64,000 nt of DNA from Rahnella laticis (lineage in GTDB: Bacteria; Pseudomonadota; Gammaproteobacteria; Enterobacterales; Enterobacteriaceae): NCBI RefSeq assembly GCF_015644585.1, contig NZ_JADOBI010000002.1, positions 62,001-126,000 of the forward strand, given 5' to 3'. The position numbers and the translations under genes were made by a program. Within the stretch, counting starts at the first letter, position 1, and each line of letters starts with the position of its first letter. The notes beneath the pieces were generated by a model that was given only the letters and a program-made list of their open reading frames with translations, was not told where the DNA came from and ran no database searches. This document shows positions 52,667-62,188 of the stretch, piece after piece.

Positions 52667-53377
52667 ATGAAAAAAAGTGAATTTATCGCTCAGGATTTGC
52701 TGAGCAAGATTTATCAGCACAGCGGATCCCTGCCGGAAAAGTTGCCGCCGGAGCGCCAGCTGGCGGAAGAGTATGGTGTGTCGCGGTTTACCGTGCGCAA
52801 GGCGCTGGAAAAACTGGTGAGTATCGGCGCGGTGCGCATCGTGCAAGGCTCGGGGATTTATATCAATGCGGGCGTCAGCAGTAATCCGCTGGTGTACAAC
52901 TCGATTACCGAGAAGAAATTCACCGACATCAGTTTCAAAATGCTGGAGTTGCACAAGCGGCGGCCTGACCGCGAAGAACAGCAGGTTTTCGATTTAACCG
53001 CGGATGATTTTATCTGGGCGTTTACCCGTCTGCGGCGCATCAGCCAGCGCAACGTACAGATTGAGTATTCACGGATGCCCGCCGAAGGTTTTGCGGATCT
53101 GAATCAGAAAACGATCGAGCATTCCATTCAGCAATACGTTCTGAATAAAGGCTTCGCGATTTCGCATTCCCTCACCCGTTATCAGGCGGTCACCGTCAGC
53201 AAAGAGCAGGCGCAGTTGCTGGGCTGCAAGAAAGGCATCGCCGCCATGCAGATCACCAACAGAGGGATTTTGCAGGGCGGCCGTGTTTACGCGTTCAGCG
53301 ATATCCTCGATATCGATTATTCATGCACTTACGTTATCCCGTTTAATCAGGATAATCTGGCGTTTCGCCAGACTTAA
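52667..53377 (+). CDS. GntR/UTRA (HutC-type) regulator
   Basis: A 236-residue repressor. The winged-helix GntR domain is at residues 1-70 ([20 protein letters not shown] is the recognition segment), and the UTRA effector domain covers about 90-230. Family members respond to sugar phosphates or amino acids. I chose the ATG at 52667; the frame open to 52598 lacks similarity. It is convergent with the ManD-type dehydratase and lies in a locus with a PTS permease, so it likely controls these sugar genes. Confidence 0.88.
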   Translation: MKKSEFIAQDLLSKIYQHSGSLPEKLPPERQLAEEYGVSRFTVRKALEKLVSIGAVRIVQGSGIYINAGVSSNPLVYNSITEKKFTDISFKMLELHKRRPDREEQQVFDLTADDFIWAFTRLRRISQRNVQIEYSRMPAEGFADLNQKTIEHSIQQYVLNKGFAISHSLTRYQAVTVSKEQAQLLGCKKGIAAMQITNRGILQGGRVYAFSDILDIDYSCTYVIPFNQDNLAFRQT

Positions 53378-54573
53378 GGCGTGTGGATCACGCCGTCGGG
53401 CAGGCGGCTTTGCGTCCATTCATGCGGGCGATACACCACCGGAAATTCATTCGCCGCCTCGCTGTTGAAATCCACGCCGATCCCGGCTTCTTCACACGGA
53501 TAAAAATACCCGTTCACCGGTGTCTGCGCGCCGGGGAAAACCTGCTGCGTATTGGGCGGATAAGCAACAAATTCCTGAATTGCAGAATTATGCAGATGAA
53601 TATTCAGGTGCGTATTCACCGCCGCGCCGATTGGCGTCATGTCCGGCGGGCAATGCCAGGCCAGACGCACGCCAAAACTCTGGCAGAAATGCGCCAGTTT
53701 CAGCGCAGGCGTGATACCGCCGATTTGCGAAACGTGGCAACGGATAAAGTCGATCCTGCGATTAATGATCAGATCCTTCCATTCCGCCGGATTATTGAAA
53801 AGCTCGCCGGTGGCCAGCGGTACGGCGGTCTGGCTGCGGATCTGCGTCAGCCATTCGTTTTGATCTGGCGGCAAAATATCTTCAATAAAATACGGGCGAT
53901 ATTGTTCCACCGCTTTGGCAAACTGCACTGCCTGTTGCGGGAACAGACGCTCATGAACGTCATGCAGAATGTGGAACTGATTGCCATATTTTTCACGCAG
54001 CGCTTTAAACATGGCGAGCGTGTTATCCATGTACTGATCCTGATCGTAATACGCGCCCGCCGCCGGTTCGCGCGTGGTGTGGAAATCGCGCGCGTTACCA
54101 CCGTAAAAGCCCAGCTGGCAACGGATGTGGCGATAACCTTCGCCCAGAAGACGATCCACTTCGCCGTACAGATCTTCCAGCGTTTCCCCCGCCGCGTGGC
54201 TGTACGCGGTGACCGCATCTTTCGATTTACCGCCGAATAAATGATACAGCGGCATATTCGCCAGCTTGCCTTTGATGTCCCACAGCGCCATATCGATGCC
54301 CGCGATGGCATTGTTAATCACCGGCCCGTTACGCCAGTACGCGTTCACCATCATCATCTGCCATATATCTTCGATGTGATTTGCATCGCGGCCTAACAGC
54401 AGCGGTTTAAGGTATTCATCGACCATCAGTTTCACCGCCAGCGGACGCTGCTGGAATGTGGCGCAGCCGAGGCCGAAAACACCGCAGTCAGTTTCAATTC
54501 TGACGACCACCAGATTATGGCGATCGGGGCGCGTTATCTGGCATTCAATATGCGTAATCAGCACAGGTTTCAT
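53374..54573 (-). CDS. RspA/ManD-like sugar-acid dehydratase (enolase superfamily)
   Basis: A 399-residue enolase-superfamily protein of the mannonate/gluconate dehydratase subgroup, which abstracts a proton next to a carboxylate. Recognisable parts are [20 protein letters not shown] (about residues 96-115), metal ligands in [20 protein letters not shown] and ATGELFNN, and the catalytic His in AWHCPPD. The end overlaps the end of the GntR gene by 4 bp, convergent. The substrate is probably a C6 aldonic acid; the exact acid cannot be read from sequence. Confidence 0.85.
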   Translation of the reverse strand: MKPVLITHIECQITRPDRHNLVVVRIETDCGVFGLGCATFQQRPLAVKLMVDEYLKPLLLGRDANHIEDIWQMMMVNAYWRNGPVINNAIAGIDMALWDIKGKLANMPLYHLFGGKSKDAVTAYSHAAGETLEDLYGEVDRLLGEGYRHIRCQLGFYGGNARDFHTTREPAAGAYYDQDQYMDNTLAMFKALREKYGNQFHILHDVHERLFPQQAVQFAKAVEQYRPYFIEDILPPDQNEWLTQIRSQTAVPLATGELFNNPAEWKDLIINRRIDFIRCHVSQIGGITPALKLAHFCQSFGVRLAWHCPPDMTPIGAAVNTHLNIHLHNSAIQEFVAYPPNTQQVFPGAQTPVNGYFYPCEEAGIGVDFNSEAANEFPVVYRPHEWTQSRLPDGVIHTP

Positions 54574-54880
54574 GGAAAATCCTTAATAATGGCCTTCAGC
54601 TCTTTTATGGAAAAGAGTGCGGGAATATTCGTATTGCGGTTATTTCACCGTATTTTACGCCCGGCTGTAAACCTTAATTTCATGCATTTATTTTGGTATG
54701 AAAGACCGGCCAATTACCGCAAAAAACCAGACCAATTATCATAAAATCCAGTCTGATAAGGCTTAAATAGCGGATTGTGTGACCGAGATCCTGTTTTATT
54801 GGTTTGTTTTTAAAAACCACGCTCATTACACTCCCTTCCCATCTGAGAATAAAAATACAATTTCCGTCGCGGGGTTCAGG
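54574..54880. other. Divergent promoter region of dehydratase and PTS genes
   Basis: About 307 bp without a gene, AT-rich. It contains two related direct repeats, AGACCGGCCAATTA (54703-54716) and AGACCAATTA (54729-54738), which are candidate sites for the nearby GntR regulator. There is a weak CRP-like TGTGA near 54777. No certain operator. Confidence 0.35.
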
Positions 54881-56284
54881 GTGAATACAGAAATAATGCA
54901 GTCCGTTATTAAAGGCGTCGGCGGTGCAGAAAATATTAATAAAGTCTGGCATTGCATGACCCGTCTGCGTTTTGATTTAGCCGACGAAAATAAAGTGGCG
55001 TGGGATGAGATAAAAAATCTGCCCGGCGTTTTGGGTGCGCAAAGCCAGAGCGGTCAGGTGCAGATTATTGTCGGCCCGAAAGTGAATACCTGGTACGAAG
55101 CGATTGTTTCGCAGCTGGATCCGGCGTCAAAGCCAACAGGAAATGTTTCCACAAATGCGCGCAAAAGTCTGATCTCGATGTTCATGGACACGGTGTCCGG
55201 CGTGTTTGGCCCGATCGTTCCGGCCATTGCGGGCGCAGGGATGATCAAAGGTTTGCTGGCCGGTTTAATCGCCCTCAAGGTGATTTCAGCGAAAAGCGAA
55301 ACCGTGATGATCATTGACCTGATTGCCAGCGGTGTTTTCTATTTTCTGCCGTTCTTCCTCGCAGTCTCCGCCGCCAGAATTTTCAAAACCAATGAATATC
55401 TGGCCGCCGCAGTCGCCGCCTGCCTGATGTATCCGACGCTGATTGACGCCGCAAAAGCGCTCGCCAGCCATACTGCGGGTGCGCCAACGGCGTTGTATTT
55501 CATGGATATCTTGCCGGTTTCGGTATTTAACTATTCGGCCAGCGTTATTCCGGTGATTTTCTCGGTGCTGGCGCTGAGCTACATCCACCGCTGGGTGGAC
55601 AAAATCATGCCCGACGTGCTGAAAACCGTTTTCACGCCAACGCTGACGTTATTTATTGCAGCGCTGGTTTCGCTGACAGTGATTGGCCCGGCCGGAATTT
55701 ACCTCGGTAAACTGCTGGCGCTGGGTATTCAGGGGCTGTTTGAAGTGTCATCGGTGTTTGCCGGTTTCATCGTTGGCGCGATCCGCCCGGTGGCGATCCT
55801 CACCGGAATGCACCACGCCATGACGCCAATTGCTTTGCAGAACTTCACCGATCAGGGCTGGGACATGCTGATGCCGATGATGTTCATGGCCAACATGGCG
55901 ATTGCCGGTTCGACCTTCGCAATTTATTTCCACGTGAAAACCCGCGAGCAAAAATCTGTGGTGCTGTCGGCGGCGATTTCCGGGCTGCTGGGGATCACAG
56001 AACCGGCGCTGTTTGGCGTGCTGACACGCTATAAAAAAGCGTTTATTGCCACCACGATCAGCAGTTCTGTGGCGTCGGCATTTATTGCGTTCTTCGGGGT
56101 GCGGTTGTACGGCTATATTCTGTCGAGCATTTTCAGCCTGCCCGCCTACATCGGTCCGTACTTTATTTATATCGTAATGGGCGTGGTGTTATCGCTGGGG
56201 CTGTCATTTACGCTGACATATCTGATGGTCGTTAAAAACAAAGACACCGAAAAATCGGTGCCTCTGGTCAATCAGGTGCGTTAA
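54881..56284 (+). CDS. PTS EIIBC component, beta-glucoside/glucose superfamily
   Basis: A 467-residue phosphotransferase permease. The EIIB domain has the phosphorylated Cys in HCMTRLRF (C25), and the EIIC domain begins near residue 95 with about ten membrane segments and the MHHAMTPIALQNF motif. There is no EIIA domain, so it must use a separate EIIA such as Crr. I prefer the GTG at 54881, since the IIB domain normally starts about 24 residues before the Cys; the ATG at 54896 is possible. The substrate is unknown; its neighbours point to a sugar or sugar derivative. Confidence 0.88.
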   Translation: MNTEIMQSVIKGVGGAENINKVWHCMTRLRFDLADENKVAWDEIKNLPGVLGAQSQSGQVQIIVGPKVNTWYEAIVSQLDPASKPTGNVSTNARKSLISMFMDTVSGVFGPIVPAIAGAGMIKGLLAGLIALKVISAKSETVMIIDLIASGVFYFLPFFLAVSAARIFKTNEYLAAAVAACLMYPTLIDAAKALASHTAGAPTALYFMDILPVSVFNYSASVIPVIFSVLALSYIHRWVDKIMPDVLKTVFTPTLTLFIAALVSLTVIGPAGIYLGKLLALGIQGLFEVSSVFAGFIVGAIRPVAILTGMHHAMTPIALQNFTDQGWDMLMPMMFMANMAIAGSTFAIYFHVKTREQKSVVLSAAISGLLGITEPALFGVLTRYKKAFIATTISSSVASAFIAFFGVRLYGYILSSIFSLPAYIGPYFIYIVMGVVLSLGLSFTLTYLMVVKNKDTEKSVPLVNQVR

Positions 56285-56286
56285 AT

Positions 56287-57138
56287 TCAGGCGGCGGCGC
56301 TGGCTGCTGCCTGGATTTTATTGGTCAAGCGACCGATGTTCTCAATTTCCACTTCAATCGTGTCATTGTCATTCAGGTACAGCGGCGGTACGCGGCTTTT
56401 GCCCACGCCGCCCGGTGAACCGGTCATGATCACATCCCCCGGCGAAAGCTGCGTAAACGTGCTGATATAGGCAATCATCTGCGGAATGGTATGCACCATG
56501 TTAGCCGTGGTGTCGTTCTGTACCAGCCGGTCGTTCAGCCAGGTTTTAATGCTCAGATTCTGCGGATCGCCGACTTCATCCGGCGTCACCAGCCACGGTC
56601 CGAACGCGCCGGTGGCAGGCCAGTTTTTCCCGGCGGTGTACCATTTATGCTGCCAGTCGCGCACCGAGCCATCCATATAACAGCTGTAGCCCGCAATGAA
56701 ATTCAGCGCTTCTTCAGCCGGAATATTGCGGCCGGTGCGGCCGATAATGATCGCCAGTTCCCCTTCGTAATCGAACTGGCTGGAAGAGGCGGGTTTGATG
56801 ATGATGCCGTTATGGCCAACCTGCGAATCCGCGAAGCGGACAAATAACGTCGGCGCATCGCTGGTTTCATTGAACTCTTTGCGCTTTTCGGCGTAGTTCA
56901 TGCCGACGCCGAAGATTTTGCCCGGGCGGTCAATCACCGGCAGGAAGCTGATGTCGCTCAGCTGAAGATCGGCCGGAAGCTGCGCATAGCGCTGCAATTC
57001 GTCAAGCTGATGATGCGCCATGAATTCGTTAATATCCCGGCAACCTGAGTGACGGCCGACATCAATAATGCCGTCTGTCTGGAAGATGCCGAAGCTTTTG
57101 GTGTGGTCTTTACTGAGGGTGAAATTAACAATTTTCAT
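56287..57138 (-). CDS. Fumarylacetoacetate hydrolase family protein
   Basis: A 283-residue FAH-fold enzyme. The metal-binding pattern includes YEGELAIIIGRTGRN, with a third acidic ligand in CYMDGSVRD and the family stretch GDVIMTGSPGGVG. Members act as keto-acid hydrolases, decarboxylases or diketo-sugar-acid hydrolases. It is convergent with the PTS gene, 2 bp apart, and next to a dehydratase, so it may cleave a keto-deoxy sugar acid. This is an inference. Confidence 0.85.
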   Translation of the reverse strand: MKIVNFTLSKDHTKSFGIFQTDGIIDVGRHSGCRDINEFMAHHQLDELQRYAQLPADLQLSDISFLPVIDRPGKIFGVGMNYAEKRKEFNETSDAPTLFVRFADSQVGHNGIIIKPASSSQFDYEGELAIIIGRTGRNIPAEEALNFIAGYSCYMDGSVRDWQHKWYTAGKNWPATGAFGPWLVTPDEVGDPQNLSIKTWLNDRLVQNDTTANMVHTIPQMIAYISTFTQLSPGDVIMTGSPGGVGKSRVPPLYLNDNDTIEVEIENIGRLTNKIQAAASAAA

Positions 57139-57296
57139 AGATGCGCTTAGTTTCTTATTTTACATAAAACAGGTGAATTCACTGGCGTTCAGATTGCGGA
57201 GGCGCTCACGCCCCTGCAAAGATCGCGAGATTATTGACCGCGCCTCTCATGCCTTCTACTATATTTTTTTACCAAACCGATGAATTTCAGGAATGT

Positions 57297-58220
57297 ATGA
57301 TTAATAACAGGGACTTAGATTATTTCGTCACCGCTGCGGAGATGATAAATTTGAGACTTGCGTCACAAAATTTAAATATTACGCAGCCCGCGCTATCGAA
57401 ATCCATCACCCGTTTAGAGAAAGAACTCGGCATTAAATTGTTTAAAAGAGTCGGCCGGGGTCTGGAGCTGACCGAGGCGGGCCGCATTCTTTATCAGCGG
57501 GGTTTGGCGCTGCAAAATTCCTATCATGAGATGGCAGAAGTCATGACGGAACTGAGCAGTGGCGCGGGCGGGATTGTGCGTGTCGGCGTGTCGGGTTCCG
57601 CGACGCAATTTTTACTGCCGGAAATCTGCAAAACGCTGCAATTACAGGTTCCCAACGTAAAACTGGAAATCCAGATCGGCATGAACGACGTGCTGTTCAC
57701 GCTGATGGAGCGCCACGTCATCGACATTATTATCGGGCCGCTGGTGAACTATGAAAGCCCGGTGGTTCAGGTGCCGGTTACCGCCGATCGCGTGGTTGTC
57801 GCGGCGTCCCGCGATCATCCGCTGGCGGGCAGGCCAGTTTCGCTGCGCGACATGAGCCGTTACGGCTGGATTTTACCGGCCAAAACCGTGTCGATGCGCC
57901 AGTGGCTGGACAAGATGTTCTATGAAAATCATTGCCCGCTGCCGGACGTTAAAGTGGAAATCAGCTCGCTGGCGTCAGTGCCTGGTTTGATCGCCAAAAG
58001 TGGCCTGCTCAGTTTTCTTTCTGAAAACATTCTGGTCGAGGAAGAGTTTATTTCCCGGCTGATCCGGATTGATAACGATCAGCTGATGATGCCGCGCCGT
58101 GTGGGCATTACCTGGCGGGAAGGCGCATTTCTTTCACCCGCGTCGCAAAAGGTGATTGAAGTGACGCAAAACGTCGGGCAGAAAATGCAAAGTGAAGCCC
58201 GCCGCATGCTGGAAGACTAA
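57297..58220 (+). CDS. LysR-family regulator
   Basis: A 307-residue LysR protein with helix-turn-helix LASQNLNITQPALSKSITRL near residues 20-40 and an effector domain containing AGGIVRVGVSGSATQFLLPE. I chose the ATG at 57297, with AGGAA 4 bp upstream; the extension to 57234 has no similarity. It is divergent from the FAH gene and convergent with the ABC operon to the right, so the FAH gene is the likelier target. No clear dyad was found in the 158-bp gap. Confidence 0.87.
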   Translation: MINNRDLDYFVTAAEMINLRLASQNLNITQPALSKSITRLEKELGIKLFKRVGRGLELTEAGRILYQRGLALQNSYHEMAEVMTELSSGAGGIVRVGVSGSATQFLLPEICKTLQLQVPNVKLEIQIGMNDVLFTLMERHVIDIIIGPLVNYESPVVQVPVTADRVVVAASRDHPLAGRPVSLRDMSRYGWILPAKTVSMRQWLDKMFYENHCPLPDVKVEISSLASVPGLIAKSGLLSFLSENILVEEEFISRLIRIDNDQLMMPRRVGITWREGAFLSPASQKVIEVTQNVGQKMQSEARRMLED

Positions 58221-58249
58221 GGCCAGCCGCGGCGGGAAAGAGCCGGAAA

Positions 58250-59233
58250 TTACACCAGATGGCAGGCGACGCGGTGGCCGCTTTCCACTTCACGCAGTAA
58301 CGGAACTTCAGCGCGGCAACGTTCGGTCGCTCGCGGGCAGCGGGTATGGAAACGGCAGCCGGGCGGCGGTTTTGACGGATCCGGAATTTCACCGCTGACC
58401 ATTGCCACCGGCTCGCTGTCAGGATCAAGCGTCGGCACGGCGGCCAGTAATGCCTGCGTATACGGATGCAAAGGCTGGCGGAATAAAGCATCGCGGCTCG
58501 CGGTTTCCACCAGTTGCCCCAGATACATTACCGCCACGTCGTCGCACAGATGTTCCACCACCCCCAGATCGTGCGAGATAAACAGAAACGTCACGCCATG
58601 ATCGTCGCGTAAATCCGAGAATAAATTGATGATCTGCGCCTGAATCGAGACGTCGAGCGCGGAGATCGGCTCATCGGCAATAATGAATTCCGGTTGCAGG
58701 ATCAGCGCCCGCGCAATACCAATACGCTGGCGTTGCCCGCCGGAAAATTCATGGGGAAAGCGATTGTAATGCAACGGCGACAGCCCGCAGATTTTCATCA
58801 CTTCCAGCACTTTGCCGTGCAGTTCAGCACGTGAGCAGAGTTTATGTTCCAGCATCGCTTCGCCGATCGCGTCACCAATACGGATACGCGGATTCAGCGA
58901 ACTGTAAGGATCCTGAAAAACCAGCTGGATTTTCGGTCGCAGCGCTTTCAGCTGTTTCGGTTTAAGCCGGTGCAGGTCTTCACCACGAAACTTCACGCTG
59001 CCCGCCGTTTTATCGTAGAGCCCGAGAAGCGTTCTGCCGACGGTGGTTTTGCCGCTGCCGGATTCGCCCACCAGCCCGAAGATCGTGCCTTTGCGGATGT
59101 TAAAACTGACGCCATCTACCGCGCGCAGCTGGCCGGTTTCCTGCCCGAATACGCCGTCGCGGATCGGAAAGTGTTTCTTCAGACCATCCACTTCTATCAG
59201 GTAGTCAGTACTCATCAGATTGTCGGTACTCAT
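58250..59233 (-). CDS. Oligopeptide ABC transporter ATPase, DppF/OppF-like
   Basis: A 327-residue ATPase with Walker A GESGSGKTT, signature EFSGGQRQRIGIARAL, Walker B FIIADEPISALD and a C-terminal oligopeptide-binding zinc/iron-sulfur-like Cys segment (CRFHTRCPRATERC). It has a duplicated start (MSTDNL then MSTDYL), so either ATG (59233 or 59215) could be used. Its start overlaps the DppD-like gene by 4 bp; it is the last gene of the operon. Confidence 0.92.
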   Translation of the reverse strand: MSTDNLMSTDYLIEVDGLKKHFPIRDGVFGQETGQLRAVDGVSFNIRKGTIFGLVGESGSGKTTVGRTLLGLYDKTAGSVKFRGEDLHRLKPKQLKALRPKIQLVFQDPYSSLNPRIRIGDAIGEAMLEHKLCSRAELHGKVLEVMKICGLSPLHYNRFPHEFSGGQRQRIGIARALILQPEFIIADEPISALDVSIQAQIINLFSDLRDDHGVTFLFISHDLGVVEHLCDDVAVMYLGQLVETASRDALFRQPLHPYTQALLAAVPTLDPDSEPVAMVSGEIPDPSKPPPGCRFHTRCPRATERCRAEVPLLREVESGHRVACHLV

Positions 59234-60234
59234 GGCTGCAACTCCTTCTGCATCATCTCATTTGCCGGACTCAGCCCGCTGTAAAAACAGGCCGCCTGCC
59301 GCGACCGCCCTTCCAGCGGCGGGATCCCCTGACGGCAGCGGTCGGTGGCACGTTCACAACGGTCGGTAAAAGCACAGTACGGCGGCAGCGCAGCCAGATC
59401 AGGCACCTGACCGGGAATGGAATACAACCGCCGGCGACGCTCGCCCGGCGTGGGCCGCGACGCGATCAACCCCTGCGTGTACGGATGCAGCGGATTACGC
59501 AGCACCTCCGCCGTTGCGCCCTGCTCAACAATTTTCCCGGCGTACATCACCACCACGTGATCGGCCATCTGCGCGATCACGCCCAGATCATGCGTAATCA
59601 GCATCAGCGCCATATGATTTTGCCGCGCCTGATCGCGTAACAACCGTAAGATCTGCGCCTGTACGGTGACGTCCAGCGCCGTCGTGGGCTCATCGGCGAT
59701 CAGCAGTTGCGGCTTACAACTCAGCGCCATCGCAATCATGATGCGCTGTAACATACCGCCCGAAAGCTGGTGCGGATAACTGGTCATCAGGCTTTCTGCA
59801 CGCGCCAGCCCGACCTCAGTGATCATCTTCGTTGCCTTTTCCCAGGCCGGTTTTGGCGATTCCCCGAGATGGCGGATCAGCGGCTCAACCAGTTGTTCAC
59901 CGATGGTCAGCACCGGATTGAGCGCAGTCATCGGTTCCTGAAAAATCATCGCCAGCTGGTTGCCGCGTAAATCCGCCATTTGTGAAGGACGCAATTTCAG
60001 TAAATCACGTCCCTGAAACAGGATTTCGCCGCCATCGATGCGCGCGGCCTGTGGCGGCAATAATCCCATCAGCGACATCGCCGTGACGCTTTTTCCGCAA
60101 CCAGATTCGCCCACAATGCCGACGGTTTGCCCGGCCTGAACGTCAAACGTGACATCCTGCACTGCACGCACACGCCCCTGATCGCTGGAAAAAGACAGCG
60201 AAAGCTGATTAAAACGGATCAACGGTTCAGTCAT
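59230..60234 (-). CDS. Oligopeptide ABC transporter ATPase, DppD/OppD-like
   Basis: A 334-residue ATPase. Walker A GESGCGKSV, signature HQLSGGMLQRIMIA, Walker B LLIADEPTTALD, and the C-terminal Cys cluster (CAFTDRCERATDRC) are those of OppD/DppD. It pairs with the DppF-like protein encoded after it. Four-base overlaps with both neighbours show the operon is translated as a unit. Confidence 0.93.
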   Translation of the reverse strand: MTEPLIRFNQLSLSFSSDQGRVRAVQDVTFDVQAGQTVGIVGESGCGKSVTAMSLMGLLPPQAARIDGGEILFQGRDLLKLRPSQMADLRGNQLAMIFQEPMTALNPVLTIGEQLVEPLIRHLGESPKPAWEKATKMITEVGLARAESLMTSYPHQLSGGMLQRIMIAMALSCKPQLLIADEPTTALDVTVQAQILRLLRDQARQNHMALMLITHDLGVIAQMADHVVVMYAGKIVEQGATAEVLRNPLHPYTQGLIASRPTPGERRRRLYSIPGQVPDLAALPPYCAFTDRCERATDRCRQGIPPLEGRSRQAACFYSGLSPANEMMQKELQP

Positions 60235-61181
60235 TTTTTGCTCCGTTTCATCTTGGGATCGAGCGCATCGCGCAGGCCATCGCCCAGTACGTTAATCGCA
60301 ATAACGGTGATAAAAATCGCTACGCCCGGCGGCATCCACAACCACGGACGACGCTGGAAGTCGATCAGGCTGTTGGCCGCGTCCATCATATTTCCCCATG
60401 AAGGCGTCGGTGGCACCACGCCCAACCCCAGATAGCTGAGCGCCGATTCACTGAGAATGGCGTTTGCCACCGCCATCGTCGCCATCACGACCAGAATGGG
60501 CACGGTATTAGGCAACAGATGGCCGAACAGACGACGGCGCGCTGATAGCCCGAGCACCTGCGTCGCCAGCATAAAATCACGCTCGCGCAGGGACAGAATT
60601 TGCCCGCGCACCAGACGCGCCAGCTTAGGCCATTCCAGTAAGCTGAGCATCACGATCACCATGTAGACGCGCGAATCCGGCGAAAAATCCAGTTCCGAGA
60701 GCATCGCACCCATCACAATCAGCAGCGGCAGGCTCGGAATGGTCATCACCAGATCGGCAAAACGCATGATGATTTTGTCAGCAACGCCGCCCAGATACCC
60801 CGAAACGGCACCCATCAGATAGCCGAGCGTCACGGAGAGCAGCATAGTGAGCAGGCCGATGATCAGCGAAATACGCCCGGCCAGAAGCAGGCGCGTATAA
60901 ACGTCGCGCCCCAGAAAATCGGTGCCCAGCCAGTGATCGGCATTTGGCGCTTTATTAATCATCAGCGCATCGGTGGCGTCATCGCGCCATGGCGAATAGT
61001 AAGGGCCCACTATGCACCAGACCGCCATGACCAGCAGAAGGATGAGGCAAAACATCGCCAGCCGGTTCTGGCGCAACGATTTCCAGGCCTGCTGCCACGG
61101 TGACGGTGTCACCTGCGCCATCGCCGGAATTTCCGCCTGACGAAGCCGGCGGTTGGCTGAAAATAATGATCCAAACATCAC
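60231..61181 (-). CDS. Oligopeptide ABC transporter permease, DppC-like
   Basis: A 316-residue permease with a cytoplasmic N-terminus and six helices. The WLGTDFLGRDVYTRLLLAGR stretch (DppC signature) lies near residue 92, and the coupling loop has GLSARRRLFGHLLPNTVPIL. It pairs with the DppB-like permease encoded upstream. The N-terminal 30 residues are unusual for the family, but the start is supported by the overlap with the neighbour. Confidence 0.92.
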   Translation of the reverse strand: MMFGSLFSANRRLRQAEIPAMAQVTPSPWQQAWKSLRQNRLAMFCLILLLVMAVWCIVGPYYSPWRDDATDALMINKAPNADHWLGTDFLGRDVYTRLLLAGRISLIIGLLTMLLSVTLGYLMGAVSGYLGGVADKIIMRFADLVMTIPSLPLLIVMGAMLSELDFSPDSRVYMVIVMLSLLEWPKLARLVRGQILSLRERDFMLATQVLGLSARRRLFGHLLPNTVPILVVMATMAVANAILSESALSYLGLGVVPPTPSWGNMMDAANSLIDFQRRPWLWMPPGVAIFITVIAINVLGDGLRDALDPKMKRSKK

Positions 61182-62137
61182 GACCTCACACGAATACGCG
61201 GGTCAGCCCACGCATAAAGCACATCGGCAATCAGGTTGCCCAGAATGGTGAGAACCGCCAGAAACAGCGTAAATCCCATCAGCACCGGATAATCGCGCGC
61301 TGCCAGCGAATCAATATGAATGTGCCCCGCGCCCGGCCAGTTAAAGACCTTTTCGGTGATCAGCGCACCGGAAAACAGCCCCGGCAGCTCGAATCCTAAC
61401 AGCGTGATAATCGGCAGCAGTGCGTTTCGCAGTGCATGTTTGAGGATGACGGTGCGCTCGCGAAGCCCTTTGGCGCGCGCGGTGCGGATGAAATCCATGC
61501 GGACGACGTCCAGCATGCTGGCGCGGAAATAGCGCGTCAGGCTGCCCGCCTGAAGCATCACCAGCGCAATCACCGGTAATACCAGGTGCGCCGCGACCTG
61601 CATCACCCAGGCCCAGCCCGTGGCGTCGCTGCCGGTATTGGTCATGCCGCCAACCGGCAGCCAGTGGAGATCAACCGCAAACCATTTGATCAGCAGAAGG
61701 CAAAGAAAAAACGTCGGGAATGACATCGCCGCGAATATCACCACGCTGACGACATGATCAAACAGCGAATAGGGTTTCATGGCAGAAACAATGCCCACCG
61801 CCAGCGCGATACCCCAGTACAGCACCATGGCGATGGTCGCCAGCAGGAAGGAGTTCCAGATGTACTGATTCAGCAACTGACTCACCGGGATCTGATATTG
61901 CAGTGAAAAACCCAGATCGCCCTGAAGCAGATTCCCCAGCCAGTGCAGATAGCGGCTAAGCAGCGGCTGATCGAGGCCATATAACGCTTTGAGTTCGGCG
62001 GCACGCTGTGCGGTCAGGGTAATATTTCCGTCGATAAAATCGCCCGGCGTTTTGGCAAACAGCATAAAGATGAGCAGCGAAGCGAGGAACAACATCGGGA
62101 TGGTTTGAAGCAAACGACGCAGAATGAAATTTCTCAT
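61178..62137 (-). CDS. Oligopeptide ABC transporter permease, DppB-like
   Basis: A 319-residue permease. The N-terminal FILRRLLQTIPMLFLASLLI helix and the C-terminal RAKGLRERTVILKHALRNAL coupling loop are typical of DppB/OppB. I use the ATG at 62137; the frame open to 62176 extends across the hairpin upstream. It overlaps the DppC-like gene by 4 bp. Confidence 0.92.
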   Translation of the reverse strand: MRNFILRRLLQTIPMLFLASLLIFMLFAKTPGDFIDGNITLTAQRAAELKALYGLDQPLLSRYLHWLGNLLQGDLGFSLQYQIPVSQLLNQYIWNSFLLATIAMVLYWGIALAVGIVSAMKPYSLFDHVVSVVIFAAMSFPTFFLCLLLIKWFAVDLHWLPVGGMTNTGSDATGWAWVMQVAAHLVLPVIALVMLQAGSLTRYFRASMLDVVRMDFIRTARAKGLRERTVILKHALRNALLPIITLLGFELPGLFSGALITEKVFNWPGAGHIHIDSLAARDYPVLMGFTLFLAVLTILGNLIADVLYAWADPRIRVRS

Positions 62138-62152
62138 GACTTTCTCATTGAA

Positions 62153-62174
62153 GCTGCCGGTAAAGACCGGCAGC
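62153..62174 (-). promoter_or_regulatory. Intercistronic hairpin between binding protein and permeases
   Basis: GCTGCCGG-N6-CCGGCAGC is a perfect 8-bp GC-rich stem between the binding-protein stop and the DppB start. It has no T-run, so it likely protects the upstream mRNA end or partly limits read-through, raising binding protein over permease. Confidence 0.7.
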
Positions 62175-62188
62175 AACGTGATTTCTGA

